Assembly (NCBI GenBank): GCA_938075415.1
Contig: CALJHC010000023.1
Coordinates: forward strand, 124,001-188,000
Reading direction: 5' to 3'
Source of the DNA: an uncultured Rubripirellula sp.
GTDB taxonomy: Bacteria > Planctomycetota > Planctomycetia > Pirellulales > Pirellulaceae
DNA: 64,000 nt
Each line of letters opens with the position of its first letter. Within the stretch, counting starts at the first letter, position 1. Under the pieces are notes generated by a model that saw only the letters and a list, made by a program, of their open reading frames with translations, did not search any database and was not told the origin of the DNA. Positions 1 to 12,692 of the stretch are shown piece by piece. Made by a program: the position numbers and the translations under genes.

Positions 1-2455
1 CATCGGGCAACCGCAAGGATCCCGGCACAGTGGCAATCAAGCTTTCCGCCGCCGCCTCGTTCTTATCAAGATCCCGAGGAGCAAAGAACAGATCGCTGGA
101 AATACCGATTGGAAGTGCCGGCTTTTTCGACTCAGTTGGCAACCGCAACGCAAACCCGGGTGTTGGTGCGTACCGAATTTGCACTCGATCACTGAATAAG
201 TCTGTTGCATGTTCAGGGATGGGTAACAACTCGAAAGGCAGGTACCAAAGCGAGCCGTCCGGTACCAGCACCAAGTGATCAAAGGATTTCAGATGAAGCT
301 TAGCCTCCGGCGGAAACAGTTGATCCCGAAGCACCTCGGCGATCTCTCGCCAGCTCTCATCCTCGGGCAAGCGTTTACCCCTTGTTTTGCCAACACCAAT
401 CGCAAGAAGCAGTTTGCTGATGTCACGCGTGCTACGTGCAACCGTGCCCGCTGACCACATGCGTACCTGATCTTTGGTTGAGAGCGTCCCAATCCATTCA
501 TTCCCCAACTCGGTGAACGTAATCATCGCGGTTCTGCTTGGTAAGGTGATGGTTGGTTCCTTGTCGTTCAGCGACGGTGGCATCACCCTTGGAATCACAA
601 CCCGTTCCAGAGCGATCAAGGACGCCTTCGCCTCCATCGCATCGGCTTGAGTCACGTCCAGCTCATCAACCCCTTGGGCTTTGGCTGTTAATCTTGCCAT
701 CTTTGGTCCCAGTTTCTGCCGCAACGCAAGGATCTCAGGTGTCAACTCATCGTCGGCAAGACCGGCAAGTGAACGAACCTGCAACAAGCGACCATGCAAC
801 GGCAGTCGCCTCATGAATCGGGAGCTGACCGTTTCGTTCCATGTGCTCAAAAATGATTGCGCGTAGCCGCCAGATGCGGCCAGATTAAGTCTTGCCAGCT
901 GCAAGGAAGAACGATCCGCCAGTAATCCAGCGATTGCGTCCACCGGGTCTCGACGCCAAACTTCAATCCCGGGGTCATCGGAATATTGCTTCAACAGCCG
1001 TTCGCTGGTGTTAGCCCCAAGACGCTGGGCAGCGGCTTGCTGAACCAATCCACGTTGGTACAGGTAAGGCATGGAAATCAAAGTTCTTGTTCGGAAACGG
1101 TGATCCAGTGCAAAATCGATCACACCCTCCAACGATTGATCAAGAGCCGAGGTCTGATGCATTCCCATCGACACACCGCTCGCCGCCGCAAATCTTGCAC
1201 CGACATAAGATGCGTAGGCCTTCAATCGTGGTTGAAGGAAGTTCCGCCGACCCATCAGGATTTTGACCTGCCCAAGTAATCGATCAGCGGTCTCAAGATC
1301 ACCTCCAGTAATCGCTGCATCAGCACCGGCTATCAGGCTGTGCAACGCGGCAAGATGCGAGGAACGCATCATTGATTGGGAGACAACCTCGGCAACCTGT
1401 CGAACCTGTATCGCCTGCTGGCTGCTGCAACACCCCGCCGCGAGTTGCAACGCTTCACCGATGAATTCCACTTGCCCAATTGCCGCGGAAAAATGAACCG
1501 CTTGAAGAGCAAGTGACAAAACCGTCTCCGATTGACCAGCGTCAACCATTGCCGAAATTTGTGAAAGTAAAACCAACGGGGTCAAAGGATGCACACCACC
1601 GCCGTGAAGAGCTGACGTGGGCCCTATTTCTCGGACACGACGATCTTCGAAATAGCTGGAATATTCTGCAACCCGCAGGGCGCTGATCAGTGTTTGTCCA
1701 ATCGGTGCCGTTAAATTTTCGGGGTACCGCGTTGCCTCCAGCAAAATCCCTGTCAACTCGTCTTGGTCACAGAGAGGACCCATTAAAATTCGACGCCGGT
1801 GCGAAACCAAGGCAAGACCTCGCATGATCTCAACCAGATCCATGCTGCGCAGATTGGGTTCTTCGATGATGCCACCACGACGGATCGCGTTCTCGGTCAA
1901 AGGCTCCCCTGACTCTAAAATTACTTGATCCGAAATCGGGGCAACCCGCACTGCCCGCGCCTGCGGCCACAGACTGGCAGAAACGGGCCTTTGTAAATTT
2001 GCCTGCACTGCCGACGACCAGTCAATTCTCGACAACCAACCCTGATGGAAGATCGCAATCTGCATTGCCTGATCGACATATTGGCGGACCGAAACCAAAT
2101 TCCCGAGTTGCCACTGGCACTCCGCCATCATCGCTAAGACGGGAATTGAATCAATCCATCGACCGCGAATGTCTACTCTGGCTTGTCGTAACGCCTCTTC
2201 GAATGCATCGGAAGCAGTCGCAAGATCACCACCACGATAAAGCTCCAAGGCAAGGTAATACTGAGGCGATGGATATTGACCCGCTGGCTCCTGACCTCCC
2301 AAAGTCCGAAATCCCCCCAGTCCGCTGCCTTGCCCGTGGACAATCTGTGATTGAGAAACGAACGAGCAGGCCAGCGCAACAATCAAAACCACCCTGCTTT
2401 GCGATTGGCAAAACAACTGCTTTGTTTTTCTAATAATTGTCGCGGAGAAAAACAT
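1..2455 (-). CDS. Exported TPR-like / CHAT-domain protein, 3' end outside window
   Basis: The frame is open without a stop from the ATG at 2455 down to base 1 (at least 818 residues); the C-terminus lies beyond the window. Residues ~20-42 form a hydrophobic signal segment ending near VHGQ, so export is likely. Residues ~65-640 are helical with Ala/Leu-rich, TPR-like periodicity (for example YLALELYRGGDLATASDAFEEAL). From about residue 690 the sequence turns into a CHAT-type fold: the strand-turn motif LVLVPDGSLWYLPFELL is the hallmark of CHAT (caspase-like, HetF-associated) domains. The His/Cys dyad that would show protease activity normally lies further downstream and cannot be seen. Exported TPR-CHAT proteins are common in planctomycetes; substrate and role are unknown. 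Next gene is 550 bp away on the other strand. The alternative is a catalytically dead CHAT homologue. Confidence 0.8.
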   Translation of the reverse strand, partial: MFFSATIIRKTKQLFCQSQSRVVLIVALACSFVSQSQIVHGQGSGLGGFRTLGGQEPAGQYPSPQYYLALELYRGGDLATASDAFEEALRQARVDIRGRWIDSIPVLAMMAECQWQLGNLVSVRQYVDQAMQIAIFHQGWLSRIDWSSAVQANLQRPVSASLWPQARAVRVAPISDQVILESGEPLTENAIRRGGIIEEPNLRSMDLVEIMRGLALVSHRRRILMGPLCDQDELTGILLEATRYPENLTAPIGQTLISALRVAEYSSYFEDRRVREIGPTSALHGGGVHPLTPLVLLSQISAMVDAGQSETVLSLALQAVHFSAAIGQVEFIGEALQLAAGCCSSQQAIQVRQVAEVVSQSMMRSSHLAALHSLIAGADAAITGGDLETADRLLGQVKILMGRRNFLQPRLKAYASYVGARFAAASGVSMGMHQTSALDQSLEGVIDFALDHRFRTRTLISMPYLYQRGLVQQAAAQRLGANTSERLLKQYSDDPGIEVWRRDPVDAIAGLLADRSSLQLARLNLAASGGYAQSFLSTWNETVSSRFMRRLPLHGRLLQVRSLAGLADDELTPEILALRQKLGPKMARLTAKAQGVDELDVTQADAMEAKASLIALERVVIPRVMPPSLNDKEPTITLPSRTAMITFTELGNEWIGTLSTKDQVRMWSAGTVARSTRDISKLLLAIGVGKTRGKRLPEDESWREIAEVLRDQLFPPEAKLHLKSFDHLVLVPDGSLWYLPFELLPIPEHATDLFSDRVQIRYAPTPGFALRLPTESKKPALPIGISSDLFFAPRDLDKNEAAAESLIATVPGSLRLPD

Positions 2456-2850
2456 ATCACTCGCCCTTTACTTGTGGCAAAACACAACCAGCAATTAGCC
2501 CAAAAGCGTTGCTGCGATCGCATGCTTTACCGCTAGGTTCGGATTAAATCCTACACTCATAGAATGACATGACCCGATTGAGCCAAGAAGTATCATTCCA
2601 TCAATCACCCCCATGTTAAAGTGTTCTCCATTCCTCGTGCTAACTAAATCGCCCCGAAATAGCAGTTGTGAGGGGATCATTGTGCAACAGGACGCCAGCT
2701 AACAGTTCGCCAGCCACCCAAACCTGATGGGTCTCCCCCCTGAAATAGAGGAACGCGGCCTAAAAGCCGATATCTCGCATTTCATCGCAGCCACCAGCTA
2801 TGCAAAACGGGTCAACTCATCCAGCCCTGGCTCGGGCACACTGATTCAGA

Positions 2851-2895
2851 CTGGCGTTCTGAAATCCGGCGTTCTGAAATCCGGCGTTCTGAAAT
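2851..2895. repeat. 15-bp tandem repeat, 3 copies, in a 550-bp gap
   Basis: Three adjacent copies of a 15-bp unit (C[T/C]GGCGTTCTGAAAT) lie in the gap 2456-3005 between the divergent CHAT gene and the small membrane protein gene. I see no other feature or convincing ORF in this gap; both flanking promoters should be in it. Confidence 0.9.
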
Positions 2896-3005
2896 AATGA
2901 GGCAACCCCCTACCTGTCACCCCCATGCCATAAGACGTTCAGGACATTCAAGTCAAAGAACGGTTACCATGGACTCGCTCGTCACTCGCAAAAAAAACTG
3001 CTTCA

Positions 3006-3608
3006 ATGATCAACCCCTACCAACCCATCGACCCAGCATCCTCTGAAGATAGTCAGGATCCGTCCCCACTCAATCATTCGATAATCGACAGCGATCTTGA
3101 TCGGGACAGCCTCAATCAAACGCAGCCACATCTTGCCAAGGTGTTTGGCAAATGGTTTCTGATCTGCTCCATCAGTGCTGCCCCGAGTTTTATCCTTGGT
3201 GCGATGAGCACCGACGAAAAATACGCAGGAATGATCGTCGGCATCCTTATCTTTGTGGTCGGTTACACCTGTCTGGATTTCATGACAGCTCAAGATCCTT
3301 GGCGCCAAGTGCCTGTTATTCGGCGAACGCTAAAGATTACCTATGGAACGCGTATCGCCGCCTCACTCTCGATGGCAGGAACCCCGCTGGATATGCTCTG
3401 CGGTATTATGAGCATCAGTTTTGGTTCCCTCATTTTCGGAAGCATCGATGGAGATCAAGTGAGCTCCTTTTTTGGTGCCCTCTTCGTCACGTTAATTCAG
3501 GGGATGATTCTCAACGCAGTGCTTCTCGTCTATGGATCGATTATTCTGTCTGTCCAAATGCTTTACAAGAAATGGTCAACACGCACCACAGGCAGCCATT
3601 CACATTAG
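3006..3608 (+). CDS. Small multi-pass membrane protein of unknown function
   Basis: 200-residue protein not assignable to a named family. It begins MINPYQPID, the NPYQ-type opening found on many planctomycete membrane proteins, followed by a polar, acidic segment to about residue 45. Hydrophobic segments are seen at about 48-65, 75-92, 115-140 (weaker) and 148-185, suggesting four transmembrane helices with a short basic C-terminal tail (KKWSTRTTGSHSH). It stands alone: 550 bp downstream of the divergent CHAT gene and 1.1 kb upstream of secA on the same strand. No catalytic motif is visible. The ATG at 3006 is the only start that keeps the NPYQ opening. Confidence 0.75.
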   Translation: MINPYQPIDPASSEDSQDPSPLNHSIIDSDLDRDSLNQTQPHLAKVFGKWFLICSISAAPSFILGAMSTDEKYAGMIVGILIFVVGYTCLDFMTAQDPWRQVPVIRRTLKITYGTRIAASLSMAGTPLDMLCGIMSISFGSLIFGSIDGDQVSSFFGALFVTLIQGMILNAVLLVYGSIILSVQMLYKKWSTRTTGSHSH

Positions 3609-3790
3609 CCAGTGAAAGAATTGTCTCGCTGCCTTTCCCGATCACTTGCGGCTGAATGAACCCAATGCAACAACGATTCGATACTCGGGTCCTTCCAAAA
3701 GTCTCTCCTGGTCATTCTGCGGCACCCAACGTCTCGTTGACCCCTGAACTGACACCCAACGGGATTGTTTGCATCTGAATCAATGACTCG

Positions 3791-3894
3791 ATGGTTTTGC
3801 TAGCTCAATGGTTTTGCTAGCTCAGTGGTTTTGCTAGCTCAGTGGTTTTGCTAGCTCAATGGTTTTGCCAGCATCAATGGTTTTGCTAGCATCA
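3791..3894. repeat. 17/18-bp tandem repeat, 6 copies, in 1.1-kb gap before secA
   Basis: Six head-to-tail copies of [A/G]TGGTTTTGCTAGC(A)TCA: four of 17 bp followed by two of 18 bp. The surrounding gap 3609-4687 has no convincing gene; short ORFs in it lack plausible starts or composition. The secA promoter presumably lies near its right end. Confidence 0.9.
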
Positions 3895-4687
3895 AGGGCC
3901 GGGGCAATTTGATTGTCACGGCAAAGGTTTTTTTGCGCTAATTTGCTCCCCACTCCAAACCGCCTTGGTCAACAACACTCCATTGATTGGTGGTCCGGCT
4001 TCCATGATCCGCCTGTTCAGTACCGCTTTCTCGGTACCGTTTCTTTGGTAGCACCGCTCGATCAACCAACCCCGCGCTGGTGCAACACAAAGATATCGAT
4101 GTGAATGAGCGGTCCAGAGCTTACCCCCCGTCGATGGCCATGTTATTGGGCAAAGTCTGAGATGCAGCCATCCGTCTCCGGGGACTGAATGAAGTGATTC
4201 CTCAGACACAAAATGCTCAATCGATCACTTCGGTTGGCCGATGACCAGGTGGTGAAATCACCTAAATCATCACCCTAAATGGAGCGCTCCCTGCAATCGC
4301 CGTTGACCCACTGAACTCAAAACCGTAACTTGAGACAACAGAACAAGTTAGGGACACTGCGCATCTTTGACGAGGCGGTAAGGCTGAGAAACCGAAGGAA
4401 TCGATATCCCGTCAGGGGTCGTCCCGGTTACGTTTGCCGAGCCGAGATTTCTTGATGTGTGATGCTGGAGTCATCAACGCTGAACGAAGAAAAGTCGGCG
4501 AGAGACTGCGTTGAAACTGCATTGCCCAGAACTCTGCTACAAACTCGATCTATTTCACCATGGCTGGTAGACCAAGGAAGCACCTCGCAGGGACGCGTTA
4601 GAGAGAGCGTCCAAAAAGATCATTGCGGTGCCCTCGATCAACCTTAGACAAACGCGGTCATCACGACCATCATTAGCACCGAACATC

Positions 4688-8386
<3,699 letters not shown>

Positions 8387-8650
8387 TCGCTGACAACGCC
8401 AACTTGATTTGCTTGTCGGCACAACCTGCAACCGCTGACCAACAATTCCTTAGCCGTGACGGATCATTCGACTCCAAAAGCCAGATCCAATCAAAGCTGA
8501 AAAGCACAACCCGGGTGATAAGCAAAGTGCAGGCATTGGAACGCGAATCTCAATCCAAGAACCGATCAAAGCTTGTCTGTTTTGAAGGGTCACCCAAATT
8601 GGACCGAATCGATACACCACCCCCGTTGGATACATGCAGATCGATTCAAT

Positions 8651-8692
8651 AATCCAATCTAACTCAATCCAATCCAATCCAATCCAATCCAA
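8651..8692. repeat. AATCC pentanucleotide repeat
   Basis: Imperfect run of about eight AATCC/AATCT-like pentamers, perfect for the last five. It lies in the 513-bp gap 8387-8899 between secA and waaA, which otherwise holds no recognisable gene. Confidence 0.85.
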
Positions 8693-8899
8693 GGTCAGCA
8701 CCCATCACCTTTACAGCCTGCAGTACATCAGATGCCGAGGCAGTCGAACCAAAGCGAAAGACAAAGTGAACCAAAGCCTCTTTGATCCGAACGCTTATTT
8801 CCTGAAAACAACGTTATACGCATCGGTGGGTAAGCCGACACGCAGCAACGGATGGTGAATACTGTTGGTTAACAAGGCAGAAAAAAAGGAGTCTCGCCA

Positions 8900-10225
8900 G
8901 TGCTGGCCAACCTGATTTACCTGCTCGCTCTCGTTGCGGTCAGCCCCTTGGCCCTCTACCGATCTGTTCGACACGGGCGCTACCGCCGAGGTCTCGGACA
9001 GAAATTGCTCGGCTTGTCCGCCAAGCAAGCAGAGCGGTTTCAGCAAGACATCAACTCGAATGATGAACTTACTTGGTTCCACGCAGTCAGTGTTGGAGAA
9101 GTGAATCTACTTCCAGGGCTAATCAAGCATCTGCAATCCAAGCGTGACTCACGACTGCGATTTGTCGTGAGCACCTCGACTGATACCGGTTATGATTTGG
9201 CCGTCCAACATTTCGGCAAAGACGCTGCGTTCTTTTGCCCCCTCGACTTTACCTGGGCCGTGAAGAGAACACTGAAAAATCTGAAACCAAAGAAGCTGGT
9301 TCTTGTCGAATTGGAACTTTGGCCGAACCTGATTCGGTCTGCTACTCGTTTCGGCTGTGAAGTCAATGTGATCAATGCTCGACTGAGTGAACGCAGTGGT
9401 CATCGTTACGAAAAATTCACTTGGATCACCCGCCCGCTTTTTGCCAACCTGCATCGTGTGGGATGTCAGGATTCGCTGGTCCTGGAACGCTTTGCCCGTT
9501 GCGGCACCCCACAGGACCGAATGAGCATCACTGGCTCACTCAAGTTTGACAATGCTCCAACCACACGCGACACCGGCGAAGTGATCGCATGCAGACGTTG
9601 GGCAGGTGCGGAACCCACGCACCGAATCTGGATTGTCGGCAGCACCCAGCGTGGCGAAGAAAAAATGGCTCTCGAAGTCTTCAGCCAAGTTCGGTCACAA
9701 TTTCCTGACCTTCGACTAATCCTGGTACCTCGTCATCAGGAACGTTTCGATGAAGTCGCTAGTTTGATCGAATCCAACCAGTTCCACGCGATGCGTCGCT
9801 CAAAGAAAGGTTCCAATCAGTCAACCGACTGGCCACAGGATCGAGTCATTCTAGTTGACACCATTGGTGAACTTAGAAACTGGTGGGGTACTGGGGATAT
9901 CGCAACCGTTGGCGGCAGTTTCGGCAATCGCGGAGGCCAGAACATGCTCGAGCCCGCCGGATATGGCTGCGCCGTCTCTTTCGGTCCCAACACGAGAAAT
10001 TTCAAAGAGATTGCCAATGCCCTAATTGAGAACAATGGTGCAGTGAGAGTTCAGAATGCGAAAGAGCTTGAAGATTTTTTACTGCTGTGCCTGAAAGATC
10101 CAGAGCAGCAAAAGGGACTTGGACAACGAGCCAAAGAACTTGTCAATCAACATCGAGGCGCGATTGAGAGAACCGCTGGCATGCTACAGCTCAATGGGAC
10201 AATACATCAGGTTGTTTCGAAATGA
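8900..10225 (+). CDS. waaA: 3-deoxy-D-manno-octulosonic acid (Kdo) transferase
   Basis: WaaA/KdtA transfers Kdo from CMP-Kdo to lipid A precursor at the inner membrane, the first core-sugar step of lipopolysaccharide synthesis. The 441-residue length is normal (E. coli 425). An N-terminal membrane anchor (residues 1-20) is followed by the YRRGLGQKLLGL segment, then the family motif WFHAVSVGEVNLLPGL with its conserved Ser-Val-Gly-Glu, VELELWPNLI, NARLSERS, GSLKFDNAP, STQRGEEK and the C-terminal donor-binding region GGSFGNRGGQNMLEPAGYG. The start is GTG at 8900, fixed by an excellent AAAAAAAGGAG Shine-Dalgarno ending at 8891, eight bases upstream. It implies that this planctomycete makes a Kdo-containing LPS. 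No other LPS gene adjoins it. Confidence 0.95.
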   Translation: MLANLIYLLALVAVSPLALYRSVRHGRYRRGLGQKLLGLSAKQAERFQQDINSNDELTWFHAVSVGEVNLLPGLIKHLQSKRDSRLRFVVSTSTDTGYDLAVQHFGKDAAFFCPLDFTWAVKRTLKNLKPKKLVLVELELWPNLIRSATRFGCEVNVINARLSERSGHRYEKFTWITRPLFANLHRVGCQDSLVLERFARCGTPQDRMSITGSLKFDNAPTTRDTGEVIACRRWAGAEPTHRIWIVGSTQRGEEKMALEVFSQVRSQFPDLRLILVPRHQERFDEVASLIESNQFHAMRRSKKGSNQSTDWPQDRVILVDTIGELRNWWGTGDIATVGGSFGNRGGQNMLEPAGYGCAVSFGPNTRNFKEIANALIENNGAVRVQNAKELEDFLLLCLKDPEQQKGLGQRAKELVNQHRGAIERTAGMLQLNGTIHQVVSK

Positions 10226-10659
10226 ATGATGGCCCAATCACCCAAGATCAGGTGGTGACCTTGAATTCGCGGTATGCATCCCCTCCTGAACACCAATCAG
10301 ACGGGAAGAATAAACCAACGATCAAACTCGGCCAAAACGATCCGGTCTTCGGATCAACACCAAACAAACTAAGTTTTTCGAAACTCAATCCGTTGTGTTG
10401 ACAAGACAGACCACCACCCAAACCGGAAGATGCCACTTCAACCTCCAGGACGATGTTTCAATGAAAACATCGATTCATTCTTAGCAAGAAAGCAGGTCAC
10501 CCAAGCTTTTCGATGGGGCAGTCTCGAGAGAAGCATCCACGGTCGGCTTGACCAAGACGCTTTGGGATAGCGAGCGTCTTGGTAATCATCACGAGGAGTC
10601 CCCGGTTGCTCATCTCTGGTGAAGAGAAGAGTCCACCTTGGTGCCGCCATGGATCAACG
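10226..10659. other. Gap after waaA with no recognised gene
   Basis: About 430 bp between the end of waaA and the terminator of the convergent Gly-rich protein gene. Short ORFs only; no RNA motif or repeat recognised. Confidence 0.6.
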
Positions 10660-10695
10660 AAAAACGGGATAGGGCTTTCAAAAAAGTCCTATCCC
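10660..10695 (-). terminator. Rho-independent terminator of the Gly-rich protein gene
   Basis: Read on the minus strand, a 13-bp stem (GGGATAGGACTTT / AAAGCCCTATCCC, one G:U) is followed at once by GTTTTTCG. It lies about 70 nt after the stop codon of the gene at 10763-11629. Confidence 0.85.
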
Positions 10696-10703
10696 TAGGT
10701 AGA

Positions 10704-10723
10704 GCGGCGGAGCGCTTCGCCGC
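10704..10723. repeat. GC-rich 20-nt inverted repeat
   Basis: GCGGCGGAGC/GCTTCGCCGC forms a compact near-perfect hairpin between the stop codon of the Gly-rich protein gene and its terminator. There is no T tract, so it is more likely an mRNA 3' stability element than a terminator; function not known. Confidence 0.6.
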
Positions 10724-10762
10724 AATCTACTTTCCTTAAAGAGAGCTTCTAGGCAAGATGAA

Positions 10763-11629
10763 TCATTCGCCTTGTGGTCGTCCGCCGCGTCGGCCACCCG
10801 AAGAACCGCCGGGACCGCCGCCTTGACCGCCGCCTTGACCGCCGCGACCAAAGCTACCACGACCTCCGCCGTTGGAACCTCGTCCCATGTTCTCGGGCAT
10901 TTCAAAGTCAGCACCCTTCATCTCCTCGAATTTCTTCTGTTGGTCACTGGAAAGAACGGCAAGGATCTCCTCTTCCATCTCTTCACGCATTTTCCCCATG
11001 GCCTCGCGGATGTTGCCTTGTGCTCCACCGCCACCTTGAAACATTTCTCGCATCCGCTCTCGCATTTTATCGGCTTGACCCTGCCGAGCCTCAGCCAGTT
11101 TGGACTTCTGCTCTTCAGTCAAACCCAGTTTCTCTGCAACCTTTGGATCATCCAACGCTTGGATTCCACGAATCTGCAATGAGATTTCTTGAAGACGTTC
11201 AATCTGCTGGGGAAGTAGAACCTCCTCAAGTTGCTCCCTCATTTCTGCGGCACGCTCCTCGGATCGTGCTCGCATTTTCTCAAAAGCCTCGCGACGTTCC
11301 TCTTCGCTCATTTCTCGGAAATTACCGAAATCTGGTCGCTCACCGCGTCCCTGTTCAGCAAGCTTTTCCAACGCCTCTTTTTGCACCGGGCTGATCTCTA
11401 ACTCAGTTTGAACAGCCTCAATCCGCAACAGGCCCATTGTGTTGTCACCGCCGCCACCTCCTCCAAAGCCACCACGAAACCCGCCGCTTTGACCGCCTGG
11501 CCCGCCGCGAAAACCGCCACGTTCTCCGCCACGTTCTCCGCCACGTTGCCCTTGGGCCTGAACGCTGCTAACCAATAATGCAACTAAGCTTGCAGCGAGC
11601 AAACCTGTCATGAAGCGAGTCACTTTCAT
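10763..11629 (-). CDS. Exported Gly-rich, Glu/Arg-rich helical protein
   Basis: 288 residues. Residues 1-25 are a clear signal peptide (MKVTRFMTGLLAASLVALLVSSVQAQ). A first Gly/Arg-rich segment (repeats of GGERGGERGGFRGG) runs to about residue 62, a strongly charged helical core to about 245, and a second Gly-rich tail (GGRGSFGRGGQGGGQGG) closes the protein. The core has LEISPVQKEALEKL, LLPQQIERLQEI, LGLTEEQKSKLAE and LSSDQQKKFEEM, the LTxxQ-like repeats of periplasmic Spy/CpxP-like helical proteins. I infer a periplasmic helical protein, possibly chaperone-like or metal-responsive; no family can be proven. Nearby promoters are divergent with the FAS1 gene, 286 bp apart. Low-complexity coding repeats at the 5' end explain the GC-rich strings near 11460-11550. 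Confidence 0.85.
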   Translation of the reverse strand: MKVTRFMTGLLAASLVALLVSSVQAQGQRGGERGGERGGFRGGPGGQSGGFRGGFGGGGGGDNTMGLLRIEAVQTELEISPVQKEALEKLAEQGRGERPDFGNFREMSEEERREAFEKMRARSEERAAEMREQLEEVLLPQQIERLQEISLQIRGIQALDDPKVAEKLGLTEEQKSKLAEARQGQADKMRERMREMFQGGGGAQGNIREAMGKMREEMEEEILAVLSSDQQKKFEEMKGADFEMPENMGRGSNGGGRGSFGRGGQGGGQGGGPGGSSGGRRGGRPQGE

Positions 11630-11666
11630 TGAACTGAATCCTTAGAGAGATCTGATAAGACTTTCT

Positions 11667-11691
11667 GGTCACCCGGTCACCCGGTCACCCC
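11667..11691. repeat. 8-bp GGTCACCC tandem repeat, 3 copies
   Basis: Three copies of GGTCACCC just upstream of the Gly-rich protein gene (start at 11629), inside the divergent promoter region shared with the FAS1 gene. Confidence 0.8.
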
Positions 11692-11914
11692 GCGTCCAGT
11701 TTGCTCGAGAGCTCGGACGCTCGACGCGTTGACGCCGCATTAACATACAACTCGCCCGCACTGCACGAGTTTCGGGACGTGACCGCAAACAATCCAAATT
11801 ATTACATTTTTTTCCTTGCCTGCCTTCTACAGTTGCTGCGAAACCAAAACGCCCCGAAGAAAACTTCGCTGGCTGCACCATCCCCTCAATCAGGTTCACA
11901 GGAGCCACTACACG

Positions 11915-12397
11915 ATGAAACGCAATATTCTTGCTCTCGCTGCTCTTCTTGTCCTTCCCAGCCTCGTCCTAGCCGAGGAAGCAAAGAAGATGACCATCGT
12001 CGAAACCGCAGTCTCGGCGAAATTTAACACGCTTGTTGCGGCAGTGAAGGCTGCAGGCTTGGTTGACGCCCTGAGCGGCGACGGCCCCCTGACTGTCTTT
12101 GCACCGACCGACGAAGCGTTCGCAAAGCTACCCGCGGGAACAGTTGAATCGCTTCTCAAGCCAGAGAACAAAGATCAGTTGGTCGCAGTCCTCACCTACC
12201 ACGTCGTCAAAGGCAACATGACCGCTGGCAAAGTCCTGAAAAAGTCTTCACTATCCACTCTGCAGGGCGGTACTGTGAAGGTTAGCACCGACGACAAAGG
12301 GGCAATGATTAACAAGTCGCGGATCCTCAAAACCGACATCTCTTGCAGCAACGGCGTGATTCACGTCATCGACACAGTATTACTTCCTAAGAAGTAA
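11915..12397 (+). CDS. Exported fasciclin (FAS1) domain protein
   Basis: 160 residues after choosing the ATG at 11915, which gives a textbook signal peptide ([22 protein letters not shown]) and has CAGGAG 9-10 bases upstream; the longer in-frame start at 11816 would add 33 unlikely residues. The rest is a single FAS1 domain: [37 protein letters not shown] is motif H1, and [13 protein letters not shown] the C-terminal motif H2. FAS1 domains mediate adhesion or binding at the cell surface or in the matrix; bacterial single-domain secreted forms are common and mostly uncharacterised. The gene is monocistronic, divergent from the Gly-rich exported protein and closed by its own intrinsic terminator at 12448. 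Confidence 0.93.
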   Translation: MKRNILALAALLVLPSLVLAEEAKKMTIVETAVSAKFNTLVAAVKAAGLVDALSGDGPLTVFAPTDEAFAKLPAGTVESLLKPENKDQLVAVLTYHVVKGNMTAGKVLKKSSLSTLQGGTVKVSTDDKGAMINKSRILKTDISCSNGVIHVIDTVLLPKK

Positions 12398-12447
12398 GCT
12401 TGCGGACTTGGTGAGGCTCGCCGAGACGAAGAGCCAAATCAAAGAAA

Positions 12448-12483
12448 GGCCTGCTTCCGCTAGCGCGGGAGTAGGCTTTTTTG
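12448..12483 (+). terminator. Rho-independent terminator of the FAS1 gene
   Basis: GCCTGCTTCCGC / GCGGGAGTAGGC stem (12 bp with wobble pairs), TAGC loop, followed by TTTTTTG. It is 50 nt after the FAS1 stop codon. Confidence 0.9.
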
Positions 12484-12692
12484 ATTGTCTCACTCTGTGC
12501 GCTGTTTTGCCTACTCCACGCCTGCGCCGGCGTTTTGATCACCTGGCTAACCTCCACGCCGACAAAGCTTCCGTCGATTCAACCGAAACGATGATTAGTG
12601 GATCAAGCGGACTCGATGCGAAGCTTTATCCATGCGAAGCTTTAGAAAGCCAAAGCTCGTGACTGATACGATGATGAAGCAACGGCAGCGGA

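Noticed and set aside
4380..4450. GGCTGAGA-containing stretch upstream of secA resembling a TPP riboswitch element
   Set aside because: The second conserved part (GAACCTGATCTGGATAATGCCAGCG-like) is absent and secA is not thiamine-related.
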